Made by a program: the position numbers and the translations under genes
Shown here: in pieces, positions 1 through 10,662 of the stretch
How the letters are laid out: every line of letters begins with the position of its first letter
Position numbering within the stretch: position 1 is the first letter of the stretch
Notes under the pieces: model-generated
What the model was told of the DNA's origin: nothing
Databases searched by the model: none
The model's input: only the letters and a program-made list of their open reading frames with translations
NCBI GenBank assembly: GCA_013398615.1
Contig: VZSR01000028.1
Span: 69,159-133,158 of the forward strand
Direction of reading: 5' to 3'
From: Brachypodius melanocephalos
Taxonomy: Eukaryota > Chordata > Aves > Passeriformes > Pycnonotidae
Length of the DNA: 64,000 nt

Positions 1-23
1 CTTTTACATTATTGCCTTTTTAC

Positions 24-53
24 TTTTTTTTTTTTTAATAAATAAAATTTATT
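24..53 (-). promoter_or_regulatory. Possible polyadenylation signal followed by an A tract (minus strand)
   Basis: Read on the minus strand, a canonical AATAAA (plus-strand TTTATT at 48-53) is followed 11 bases later by 13 consecutive A (plus-strand T at 24-36). This is the arrangement seen at the 3' end of an mRNA or of a retroposed mRNA copy. No G/U-rich downstream element follows the A run, which argues a little against a normal cleavage site and for a retrocopy or a chance A tract. The plus strand also has AATAAA at 37-42 and 41-46, because the area is simple A/T sequence, so the signal is not strongly directional. Confidence 0.3.
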
Positions 54-372
54 CAGAGGTATACTTGATACGCCAAAACTCTTCTTTCAGCTTGGAGCAA
101 GGGCTGGAAGAAGCTCATATCTGTCCCAAATACACTGTAAAAACATTTCCACTCTCTTAAAGAAGGTTTTCTTCCTGATTTCTCCCTGCACTCAAGGGAC
201 TCTGTCCAGCAGTAGTCTGCATCTCAAGTTAGAAGAGGGAAAATGGTGCAAGGAACGTCCTTCCTATCTCGGTCATCAACAGTGACAAAATCACACAATT
301 TCTAGATTAGAGAGCTCAAATCAGGATTCTGAGATAATAAAGAGCAAGGAGAAAGCTAAAGAGGCTTCAGAG
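37..372 (-). other. Candidate 3'-terminal exon, leftward transcript
   Basis: On the minus strand a long, nearly pure pyrimidine tract (plus-strand purine run at about 379-425) runs into TTCTAG at 373-378, an excellent 3' splice acceptor. The following 336 bases end at the AATAAA and A tract listed separately. One reading frame stays open for 16 codons after the acceptor and then stops; the rest would be 3' untranslated sequence. No protein domain is visible. It could be the last exon of a coding or long non-coding transcript, or chance pairing of a low-complexity purine tract with an A/T-rich AATAAA. No donor partner was identified upstream with confidence. Confidence 0.22.
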
Positions 373-378
373 CTAGAA

Positions 379-425
379 GATTAAAAGAAAAAAAAAGAAA
401 AAAAAAAAGAGAGAAAAAAAAAAAG
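379..425 (+). repeat. Purine-rich low-complexity tract (A/G)
   Basis: About 45 bases consist almost only of A with interspersed G. On the opposite strand this is the polypyrimidine tract in front of the candidate acceptor at 373-378. Low-complexity tracts of this sort are length-polymorphic. Confidence 0.8.
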
Positions 426-593
426 GTAATAGCACTTTTCATCACATCTGAATGTCAATAAAAGCAAACACAAGTTACATCCCTGCCCAGGCCCAACCTC
501 AGTCATCCCTCTTACACATCACAAACTGAATTCCCCAATTCCTCTGTGGCTCATTACTTCCCATGAAAGCTTCTCTCTGGGGATATCCAGCAG

Positions 594-800
594 TCAGTAA
601 TTTAAATTCAGCGTTTCCTGTCTGGAGCTGAAAACTGTCTCTTGAATCCAAAGTACCAGCACGTCCTCCCTCTGACCTGTTAAAGCCAAAATTCCTTTGG
701 CTGTGGAGATTGCTGCAGACTCAAAGTTCTCACTCAAGAGTAACACTTCCCCAGAGTTTGGTTTGGGTTTCACGATTAGAGACTGCTGTACCTGCAGCAA
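594..800 (-). other. Unidentified 68-codon open frame, coding-like composition
   Basis: This minus-strand frame has mixed, ordinary codon use without low complexity, unlike most short frames here. It includes a stretch reading SENFESAAISTAKGILALTG and ends with TGA at 594-596. The first codon of the listed span is TTG, not ATG. The frame stays open a little further upstream to about 820 before an in-frame TAA, so any exon would need an acceptor between 800 and 840; the candidates there, such as CTGCAG, have weak pyrimidine tracts. It lies upstream, in the same direction, of the candidate terminal exon at 37-372. I do not recognise the protein. It could be an exon, a decayed retrocopy or chance. 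Confidence 0.18.
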
Positions 801-839
801 TGTCTCAGGTACCTCACAGGATTACTGCTCCTGGAGTTG

Positions 840-3800
840 TGAGTCTGATAAATGACAGACCTGACCTATGCTAAATCTGGGCTCATTTTATAGCCAATAC
901 TTTTTACTTTTACTTCTGAACAAAAAGGTTACTTAAAGAAGACAGAACTAATTTTTTTTTATGAAATAAATTTCAATTTGGCATGTATGCTCTAGTGACT
1001 TGAATAAAGGTCTAAAACTAAATACACCTGTTTCTTTATGACTAAGCAACACAAAATGAAGCCGCCAATGAACCATAATATGTAATCTTTTTCCAAGCTC
1101 TCTTAACTTATTCTTCAGATGTCAATCATGTTTTCCTAGTGTATGAAAGTTGCTTCCACAATTTACTAGAGTTAACCTATGTCTATTATTACACGACTTT
1201 TAGGTGCTCAAACACAAACATATTATTTACCCACAGTACAAGACTCCAGGGCTTTTTGAATTAATCATCTTGGTGTATCTTTCATTTGATGGGAGAATGA
1301 AAAGTACATTATAAGGGTAAAACTTTCAGTTCTTAGACAACATAAGACTTTCCTGTGGTAATCTGAGATGATTTAATAGGAAGAAAAAAAATCCTTTTTT
1401 ATAACATTTACTTTAGCCCAAGATATAGATGAAAGTGAGAAGGGCTCAGAGCTAAGTATTTTGATTTAATCTATAAAGTAATAAGAGCATCAGTGAGAGG
1501 TTCATGCCCTTAATTCTTATATCTACTAATTCTGGAATCTGTACTGCTGGCTTTATTCCAGAAAGAGCAGGCACACATTTGCTTCTAGCCCCTGTAAAGA
1601 ATTATAGGTTTAGATACCTTGATGTATGACCACACACTTTTATTCACAGCAGAATTTATTCAGAAACCAAAGAGATGAAGTACCATTTAGACCAAGAGCA
1701 GACCATCACCATTTTTTTTTTTCAAAGTCATTTGATAATCACACAGTTTTCTCAAGGGGAAGTTTATGAATATGAGATCAGCCACTACAAGAAATCTGTG
1801 AAAACATCTGTAAACAGCATTATTTTTTTAATGAAGAAGATATCTTCACATTTCTATTTTTCTTAAAAAGGATAGATTATATTTACACTGTTAGAAGTTA
1901 GGACACTTCTACTTGATGAGACTGACTACTTAATCATTAGGATCTGGTCTAAAAATACAGTAATGCTTACACTCATATTGTCAGAGATGGAAATGTAACT
2001 GTTCTCTTTCTATTCCAGCTCCTTTTGTGCAAGCAAAGGATTTCTGCATAAAGAGATCATACACACACTTAAAAGAATTGACTCTGTTCAATAATTTTTG
2101 TCTCAAGTCTTTTTTCCATATTAAAGGTAATACTGAATCATATAGGAGTTGATATATGAGTGATAAATAGGGAATAGAAAAATCATCATGAGCATCTTTG
2201 TATTTTCAGAAAGAAAATGCAAAAATTGTCAACTTTCATTTGGTACAATTTTTAAAGTGCTAATAAAAGCTATGTAATCCTGAATTTTTTTCCACAGTAG
2301 GCCAATCTGCCATTGAATTGCCATTGAATTGCAGTCTTAATGAAGGCCTTTTGAATTTTGCTGTATACTAATGAAATCTAAAAGATTGCAAGAATATAGC
2401 AGATCTTAAATACCCATGTACATTGATGTGTATTTTATATGCAGGTGTATCCCATATTCATTTATTCAGCTATCCACTGCTATAATCACTGGGAGAAGAT
2501 TATTCTTTACTTCTACCCATTGTAGGATTTTGCAATCAAAATTAATAGCAAGGACAGTTTTATCACAGCTACTGCACCCACAGATGCTGTAACATAATCT
2601 TGCAACCAATTTCTAATTATTTTTTTTTAATCACAGATGATAGTGACAGATGGCACTTGGGGAAATTCAGCATTATGGGTGGGGGTAGCTATGAATAATG
2701 ACAGAGATAGATGTAAAGCAACATGCACATCAATATTTTGCCAGATTTGTTTCTATCAAGTGATAAGGAAACAATGTCTTGACTATAACCTCCAGCAACA
2801 GCTAAGACAATGTTTGTTTTCCTTCTTTTTTTGGAAGGAAATTTTTATTACTGTCCATTACTGAAACATGCTGGAGTGTGAAAAAAGGTAACAGCTCCAC
2901 TGCCATTTAGTGCAGTGACAGCCAACAGAGGGTGGTAACAGCACATGGGATCAGAGACCCACTGAACACGAGGGATGAAAATATTGGGAGTTTCCCACCA
3001 CAATTACATTCCCCTAAAGGTTTGTCTTCCTGCTTTTCAGTGTCAACCCAATAAGAGAAGCACAAGCCTGCAGGTAGCATGGGATTAGGAAAATTCTCTT
3101 AGTCAGCACTAATTAGCCCAACTGTAGGCTCTTGTTAAATGTCACACACACCACTCATGATTTTCCACAATTCACTCACTGGGCAATTACCACTGCTTAT
3201 ATAGTCAAAGTACAAAAATGTGTGGGCCAAAACCCAACAATGAAACATTTCCTGACATGAGAATGGGTGCATTTCCGCCCCAGCTACAGCACATAGCCCA
3301 GGCATTTAAATTTCCAAAGATAACTAAAGAAACCCCTACAGCTTGCATGAAGTCAATGAGGCCCTGCCCCAATTAAGTCTTGGGTGTGGGCCCTCCACAC
3401 ACCCAGCTTTCATGAGATTTGCACAGTAACTTTGTGTTTAGTGTGAATTCCAATGATGCTGCTTTCTCCGCTTCTACTCTGCAGCAGGTGCACAGGGCTG
3501 GTTCCCAAGTTAAGGGCTGCAGGGCTGGTGCTGCTGAGGTGTCAATGTGACCTGCACCAGGCAGAACACAGCTCTACCCAGCCAGGCATGGCACACACTG
3601 CATTTCTGCTGGCTTTATACATTTCTGCTAGGTTTATGCTAAATCTTTTGAAAAGCCTGAGTAACTCAGATTAATGATGTCTGATCTAGTATAAGGTCTG
3701 TTGGGATACAGTGGCCACTAAAAATATTAAGGTAATATTGCCCCCACTGGCTTTTAAAGCATCAGATAAAAAAGTGCAGATGAGCAGACTTCTCAGGGCT

Positions 3801-6143
3801 TCCTCTTGTCTGGGAAAGGTAATTGGATTCCCTTCCTATAGGATGACAAGTTTTACACTCCAGCCACACCTGCCTCTGTACTCCTGCCAGTTCCTGAGGG
3901 GGCTTTTTGATATTATAAGCCCTCATTTAAATTGGATCATTGGAGCTCAATATCGTATCTGTTCTTTGCCCTGGAAGCAGGATCAGGCTATAGAGTGCGT
4001 GTAAGGCTGCTCTTGCCAGCTGTGAATACCAGTGGAGTTTCCCATATAAAATTTTTATTTTCTCAGTTGCTAAGTAGCAAGAGTTAAATGCTCTTTCCTG
4101 ATCATCACACAGGTTCCCTTGAAGTCTGTTCAATAGTACCTGCCTGTATTAAACTCCAGTTGATTTCAATAGGGGTGCTGTAGTCACAGGAAGAGCAGGA
4201 TAACTTTGAAGGAATGTGTTATGTGTTCAAAAATGAAAAATTAACCCTTACCTTCTTAATGTTACCCTCACATCTGCTTTACCAGAGTTGGACTATAATT
4301 TCATGGTTCTGAAAACCTTTTTTTTTTTTTCTTTTTGATATATTGAAGTTCTACAGGGAAATTAAAAAGGTACCCATAAGAGAGGGCAGAAATTCAATAA
4401 ACAAAAACAATGAAATATACTATTAGGTTAATTTTTTTTTCTAGATTACCTGACTAGTGGTATTGTCACAGAATTCTGTTCTGCTCTAACCCACCGAGTA
4501 GCTGAGCACAAATACAACTCCAAATTCTGTTCTACATACAGGCCAGGCCATTATGCAGAAACATGAACTCGGTGATTACAGCAGCTTCCAGTTTCATACT
4601 GTGCCATGACTGGTGGTAGCAGAAAGGAAGCTAGTAAGCAGCATATTTCTTTAAAAAAAAATTAAAATGAACTAGCGAGCTTCCAATGTAGAGGGAGAAA
4701 AGCCTAAAGATTAAAAGTCACTAATCAATCTCTGCAGAGTTTGAATTAATTAGAAACTAATCCTATACAGATTTAAAAAAAATAAAAAGAGAAAAATGAT
4801 AAAAACGATGAGTGAAATGAACAATAAAAAGCACAATGAAAATCAATTTCTTTTTCATAAAAGCTAGACTTCCCAATTCATTTCCTGTACAAGTTCATTG
4901 CAAGACTGATTTAAATTGCATAAGTAACTGCCCAATCTTCCACAGGAATTCCCTGTCTCACACTTTCCTTTCCTTGGTCCAGTTGATCTTTTGATACATG
5001 AAATAAAATTCCTCTAGTGAAAAGGTGGAAGAGGAAACAAATGCCTGTTGTACAGGGATGCCATCAACAAGCACTGTCCTATTTGAAGCAACTGAGCATT
5101 ATTTCAAAAGAAATCCCTGCTTGACTAGAAAATGTCAGTGGTAAGACCCCAGAAGAGCAGGTTTGCACACCTGAGAACTGAGGAATTTGAAGGAAGCCAA
5201 CTTTAAGGCTGCTGATGACAGGACATTAATTCTTTGACATTTTTATTGCTCTAATGCATCAGTAAATTTAGGTAGAAAAACCCAGCACAACTTTCAGTTT
5301 GTGAATGGATGAAATACCCACACACTGTGTAGCAGAAGAGCAGAGCCCCAGTGGGCAGCACTGCAGGCAGGGTCCTGAGGCCACGCTGCATCCTGCACAG
5401 CCATGCTGGCAGTGTCCCCTGCCAGCACCAGCCCTGCAGCACAGGCACCCTGCACCCTCCCACAGCTGCTCCAGTGTCCTCTCCTTTAGAAAGCAGTATT
5501 TCCACCAAAATGTAACCATTTTAACATCTGCCCCCTGTCCAGTGGTGGGTGACCCCATTGCTCTGCCAGATTGTCACCTGCCAGGCACTGGGGCAGGTCC
5601 TGGTGACCTGCTCCTCACTCAGGACTAACAACCTGCACCTCCAACGAGACCACCTCTGTTTCACCAGCAAAAGGTTCAGCTCATTTCAGCTCTCAATGTT
5701 TGTGCCAATGGGAGTTTTCTCTCAGACCAGTTTGTGTAATCACTGGTACATGAAAGTTGCCTGATGATTTTTTTTCCTGATTAGACATATTTCTATTGTC
5801 TACTCCACAAATAGATGGCAATATAATCTTAAGATTTTTTCCCCAAGGCACAAAGGAAACTTGCATTTCCTTTAGCTTTTCTGTATCAAGGGAAGCAGCT
5901 AGCAGCAATGCCAAAGTCTCTACCTGACATAGAACACTGAATATATTTTAATATTATTAGTATTATTGGAATAAAGCTTTTTTACATAGCAATAACCACG
6001 AGTGCATTGAAACCTTAGCTGGATTTAATCCCCTCAATTGAGAGTGAGTCTGATTTGAACAAAGACTTCCAAAGGGAGTAAAACAGGTAATACAACAAGC
6101 TCATACCTTCTCAGAACCAGGATGGAGATGGAATATATGAAGG
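840..6143. other. Non-genic, A+T-rich stretch
   Basis: I see no supported gene here. It contains an 11-bp unit repeated twice in tandem at 2309-2330 (GCCATTGAATT) and a pyrimidine-rich acceptor-like site ending at 3483 with no coherent exon behind it. A GC-richer patch at about 5330-5640 has overlapping frames open on both strands but no recognisable domain. The rest is unremarkable, with short T or A runs such as those near 4318-4330 and 4431-4440. Confidence 0.6.
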
Positions 6144-6215
6144 AGAACTTGCTAGAACTTGCAGGGTTAGAAGAGGATCCACAAGATCATCTGCTTCAGA
6201 TTTTGCTTTCTGCTC
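6144..6215 (-). mobile_element. Decayed CR1 LINE 3' tail, minus orientation
   Basis: On the minus strand the sequence reads AGATGATCTTGTGGATCCTC and then TTCTAACCCTGCAAGTTCTAG, ending with a degenerate 8-bp repeat (GTTCTAGCAAGTTCT). This matches the layout of CR1 3' ends: a conserved GATGATCT..GATCC/GGTCC block, then a pyrimidine-rich TTC(C/T)AACC block, then tandem ATTCTATG-like octamers. Only the last 60-70 bases are recognisable. The 5' truncation is typical of CR1, which usually inserts as short 3' fragments. The divergence suggests it is older than the copy at 50 kb. The boundary toward higher coordinates is uncertain. Confidence 0.55.
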
Positions 6216-7279
6216 TGTGTGAGATGTGATATGAGGTTTCCAGCAATGCATCACCCGCTTAGAGGTTTTTAGGGAACTTGAATTGATTTCAACTAGTCAC
6301 ACCTAAAATGATTTTCCTCAGGAACTTCTCAGAAATGTACAATAATGAAGCTGATGTTGACATTCAAGAAATGCTTGAAATGCTCCTCATTTCCACTGAT
6401 TTGATAGGCAGTGTTACAGAAATATCACCAAATTAAGTCACAGCAGAGATCCAAACAACAAGATTAGTGAATTAATAGTGATATTGAATTAAGCCAGAGT
6501 TAAACTGCAAAGTAAATACAGCAGACAATTAAGTCAACAAGTCTAAGGCAACAAGCAATCTTTGTCTAACAAAACCTGGAGAGCAGAGAAAATAGCTTTT
6601 GATGTTAACCAAGAAACACCAAATAACGCTGAAAGAATAATGAAGAAGTGTAAACAAGATTTCTGCTGGAAGAGTGAAATGCTTAACTGGGTAACGCCAC
6701 AAATGTCTGTTTTGGTTCTAAACATCAGCTTGGGCCATCTTGCATGAAACAAGTCCGAAGAGTCGCTCAGGAAGCAAACCGCATTTTTTTTAATGCTGAT
6801 TGAATCTTCTCCTCTGAGTCTCACTGTCATTCTGGCCACTCAGATTTCTTTCCCCATTTCACCCTCTGCACAAAGCAAAGATGTTGATAAGCCGCTATGC
6901 ATCAGACTGTTACTACACTCAGAATTTAGGAGAGGTAGGACTAAGACAGACAAGACAATTTCTTCAGTTATTTTCAGCACAGTTTCGTAACAACCTTACC
7001 AGCAACAATACCCTCATTCATACAGCCATGCTCTTAGAGTGCTGGAAATGAATTTTAGTAGCTAGTGACAGTCTGAGGCATCTCTGATTGAAGAACTTAA
7101 GCAGGGAAACAGCTGCATATCTGAATTGTGTAAACCACTAGAGTTTGGGGTTTTTAAATAAAATCTCAAGTGCTTGTTTGGATGGATTCTGTCATACAAA
7201 CTGCAGTTGATTGGTGGGATATACCAAGTTTTTGATCAGTATCTCTAAAAGTATGTTTAGAATAACCAAAAAAAATCAA

Positions 7280-7398
7280 GTTCTGAATTTTATTTGGTTT
7301 TGTTTTGTGTGTGGTAGCTTTTTAGATTATGTGGTTTTGGCTGAGTTTGTGGGTCTTTTTTTGGGGGTTTTGCGGGTTTTTTGAGGGGGTTTTGAAGT
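7280..7398 (+). repeat. T/G-rich low-complexity block with clustered G runs
   Basis: This stretch is composed mainly of T with G runs. It includes GGG at 7351-7353, GGGGG at 7363-7367, GGG at 7374-7376 and GGGGG at 7385-7389. The four runs are separated by 6-9 bases, which allows a long-loop G-quadruplex on the plus strand. No gene signal is associated with it. Similar T/G or A/C blocks recur in the window at 33735-33790, 36832-36883, 40569-40611, 56739-56803 and 58388-58563. Confidence 0.6.
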
Positions 7399-9145
7399 TT
7401 TATGAAATCATTTTTCCTTTGTCTAATTGGAGATGGCCCAACACAAAGCTATAAACTCCCTAAACACTCAAAGACTTGCTGCTCCAGTAGGCAACTAACA
7501 TTTGGAATGAGACAGATCTGGTTACTAGTTAGCATACTGGCAAAGAATATGATCTGCAGCATAATTAGAACACGGGACTGGTTATTTACCATTGCTCTTC
7601 CCACGTTTAGTGCAATTGCATTTCAATTAATGCGCAATTTAAGTTTTCCTCAACTGTTGGGTTATGTGTGACCAGACCCTCAGACACACTCTGACATACT
7701 ATAGAAAAAAATCAAGAACTAGAGAAATTCGCCACTGTGGATTACACTACAATAATTTCTTTTTAAAATCATGAAACATTAGGTTCCAGGGTAGCTTGCA
7801 GCTTAATGTTGACAATGAAGAATAATTTGAGACTTATAATATGCTCATTTATTCTCATCTAGCACTATACACAGTGCCGTATCACTTTAAGAAAGACCTT
7901 TCCCTCCTGAATCACATTATTTCCATTACTTAGGGAATTACAATATTTGTACAGTTTATACACATGTAATACAATGGGATTTACATAATATGAAAGGCAT
8001 TAGTGCTTTGATTAGGAGAGCCACCTGCACAACCTCTTGAGTATTAGTTTCTCGTTATTCTTTTAACCCAAGCATTTCCATCTCATATGTTAGAGCTCCC
8101 AGTGAACTGCTAAGTTTTGTCTGGGCCACAGCGACAGAAGCTGGCACTGCTAAAGGCTCTATTAATCCCAAAAAGCCAATGTGTGAGGACATGAGATCAC
8201 CTTGACTCACAGGAGACATCATGCTCTGTCAATTCTGCTGCCAGGACAGAAACATCACAGAGGTGGTGCTGTACATGCTCCTCAACCAGCTAAGCAGAGA
8301 GGGAAATAAGAGACCAAAATCTTGTTCTTCCTGAACACTGCACGGAAAGCAATGCTGTGTACTTTCTTGACAAAAGACACATCCTTTAAATCCTAGTGCC
8401 TTAAGAACCTGAATTAGTTTGTTAATGAGATAATGTATTTTCACACCTGTGGAAAGTCCTCAAATAATATTTTTATTATGTAAACCCTTATCTTGGGGAA
8501 AATTGACTTTCACTGCATCGGCTCACCAGGTGTCTCAGCTGTCTGTGGTAGTAAGGGGTAAACAGAGCAGCCTCAGTTCTAGAGCTCTCTGTTTGGTACA
8601 TAAAGACATCGCAATTAAAGGAAACCCTCTCAGTATTTGGGCTCCCCATTTCTGGCAGGCAATCCAAGACTATGCACTTATGTTGGATAAGACCAACATA
8701 GACAGCTATTTCAGAGGAAAGAGTGCATTTTCTCTTTGTGCCTACATTTGGGGCACAGGAAGGGGGTCAATTATGCAAGACACTGCTCCTCATCTCAAGA
8801 CTCTGCAGAGTGTGAACCCCGATAATTGACAATGCCACAGCTTAGGATGACAAAAATCCTTTCACACAGATTCACAGGGAGAGGAAGTGTGCTGTTTTAT
8901 ACATGGATTTAGCTGTAAAAAATAGAGCAAACTATCTCCTAAAAATGCAAATCCCACCTTATAAACCCTGAACACAAGATTGTCTAGATCAGTACTGGAA
9001 AAACTTCTGAAAACAAACCAAAAACTAAGTTGCACTCCTAAAACTTCCCAAAACAGTAAAGACTTCAATTTCTGCTTATTTTTGTTCAATGTCTTGTTAA
9101 TCCAACACAGGCTAGAACAACTAACCATGATAGTAACTCCTCAAG

Positions 9146-9177
9146 AAAAAAAAAAAAAAAAAGAAAAACAAAAAAAC
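9146..9177 (+). repeat. A-rich tract
   Basis: Seventeen consecutive A at 9146-9162 are followed by G and further A runs broken by single C or G. No LINE, SINE or retrocopy body is recognisable on either side, so I treat it as simple low-complexity sequence. Confidence 0.8.
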
Positions 9178-10571
9178 CAAAACATTCTCCACTGTAGCAT
9201 GAATCTCCTCCCTCAGGAATTTTCATGGCCAGGTTTTGACAGAGCAGTTTATAAGGTTTTGGTGTTATAGATCAGATAAGAAAAATAAATAATCTGTAAT
9301 CTAGCAAAACAGATTTACTGCTTGCATGTTTATGTTGGTTTGTCACAGTGCAATGATCAGCAAAGTTTTGTATCTCCAAACTCTCTCTCTAAGGAAATTT
9401 TACTAAAAAAGTCCTTCTGAGATCAGTATGAAAGCCTGATGTGCCCCTACAGGCACAGTGCTAAACTAAAAGCATTTGCGCAGGTGCACAAAACCTGCCA
9501 GGGATCTCTGCAGAACGCCACTTTCCGAGCAAGACGTTCAAGACTGCCCTTGTACTAGGCAGCCAAGGCTTTACAGGATATTGAGCACAAAGCCAGGTGC
9601 CTTATCTCCTTTAATACAAGCTGCTTCATTTACAAATCACCAACATCTTTAACTGAAGGAGAAAACATGCATCTCTGTGGCAAAACCAGAGGAATTTCTC
9701 TTATAAGGCTATAGATCTATCACAATATTTAAATAATGCCATGATTGTCTTTCTATTACAGTATTATTAGGTTAATATTATGATTTCACTTTGTCAGTTC
9801 AACAAAATTACATATTGATGTCTTGTTTTTCCACAGCACCTTACCCTGCTGCGTTTATTTTTCTTGGCAACTGGATTTCGACTTTTAAATAAGTGTGCAA
9901 GTTGGAAAGAATGAATTCCATTAAGTAATCTTTTATAAATAAACAAAAGGGATCACAAAAAAGTATTTTTTTGATGTCTTGAGATTTTCTGAAGTTGCAG
10001 TAAGCTCTTCAAAAGGCAGAGAGAAAATAACATTGTCTCATTGTGAAACTTGGTGCTAAAAATGGAAAGAGGAATGTAAAATTTAAATCTTTTCCTTCAA
10101 TGCATTAAGGCAAGATGAATAATTATTTTCCTAGTCCAGACACCAGGTAGTCACAACAGAACTACAATTTACTGCACCAAATCTATGTGTAAAACAGAAA
10201 AGTCAGGTGCTCCTATTTTCCAGTGAAAAGATATGTGCTTCCTAAAATGGATACTATGCATAGTACCTGTGTTCTCCCTATGGTATATTTGTGTTTACAT
10301 GGTGGATAACCATTAACTAATATCTTTAGTTATTTCTAATTTTCTTCTAGAACTATTATTTAAGGCTCTGCTAGGAAAAAAAAATAAACCCAAACATATT
10401 TAGGTAGCATAATTTTGTCATAAAGAGCAAATTTCTTAATCCTTTGCATTGTGAGCAAGTGATTTTTATTATATAACTTTTTAACACTTATATTTAGGAC
10501 TGTCAATTAAAGATAAGGAATACGTAATACGAATCATGTGTTTTTCCTCCAAATTTTCATTTCCTTTGTAG

Positions 10572-10662
10572 AACCAGAACCTATAACTTGCATTTCCACT
10601 GAGGATGTAACTTGCATCATGAGCAATCTTATGGATATTGTTAGTCTTATTTGCTCTATAGG
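10572..10662 (+). other. Candidate 91-nt internal exon
   Basis: A pyrimidine-rich run ending TTTGTAG (acceptor at 10570-10571) precedes 91 bases, followed by a good donor, ATAGG|GTAAGA (10658-10668). One frame is open through the whole piece: two leading bases, 29 codons and two trailing bases. It begins PEPITCISTEDVTCIM and contains three cysteines. The two other frames contain stops. The pattern C-x7-C after a proline is loosely like the first strands of cytokine-receptor-type domains, but that is weak and I do not assign a family. In 64 kb several such coincidences are expected by chance. Confidence 0.18.

Noticed and set aside
3453..3674. Frame beginning MMLLSPLLLC that looks like a signal peptide
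   Set aside because: The hydrophobic start comes from a pyrimidine-rich tract, and the rest has no domain, splice partner or conservation evidence.
5251..5628. Overlapping frames of 85-107 codons on both strands
   Set aside because: They arise from a GC-rich patch where stop codons are scarce. The composition is Cys/Pro/Gln/His-rich on one strand and Cys/Gly/Trp-rich on the other, with no domain or splice context.
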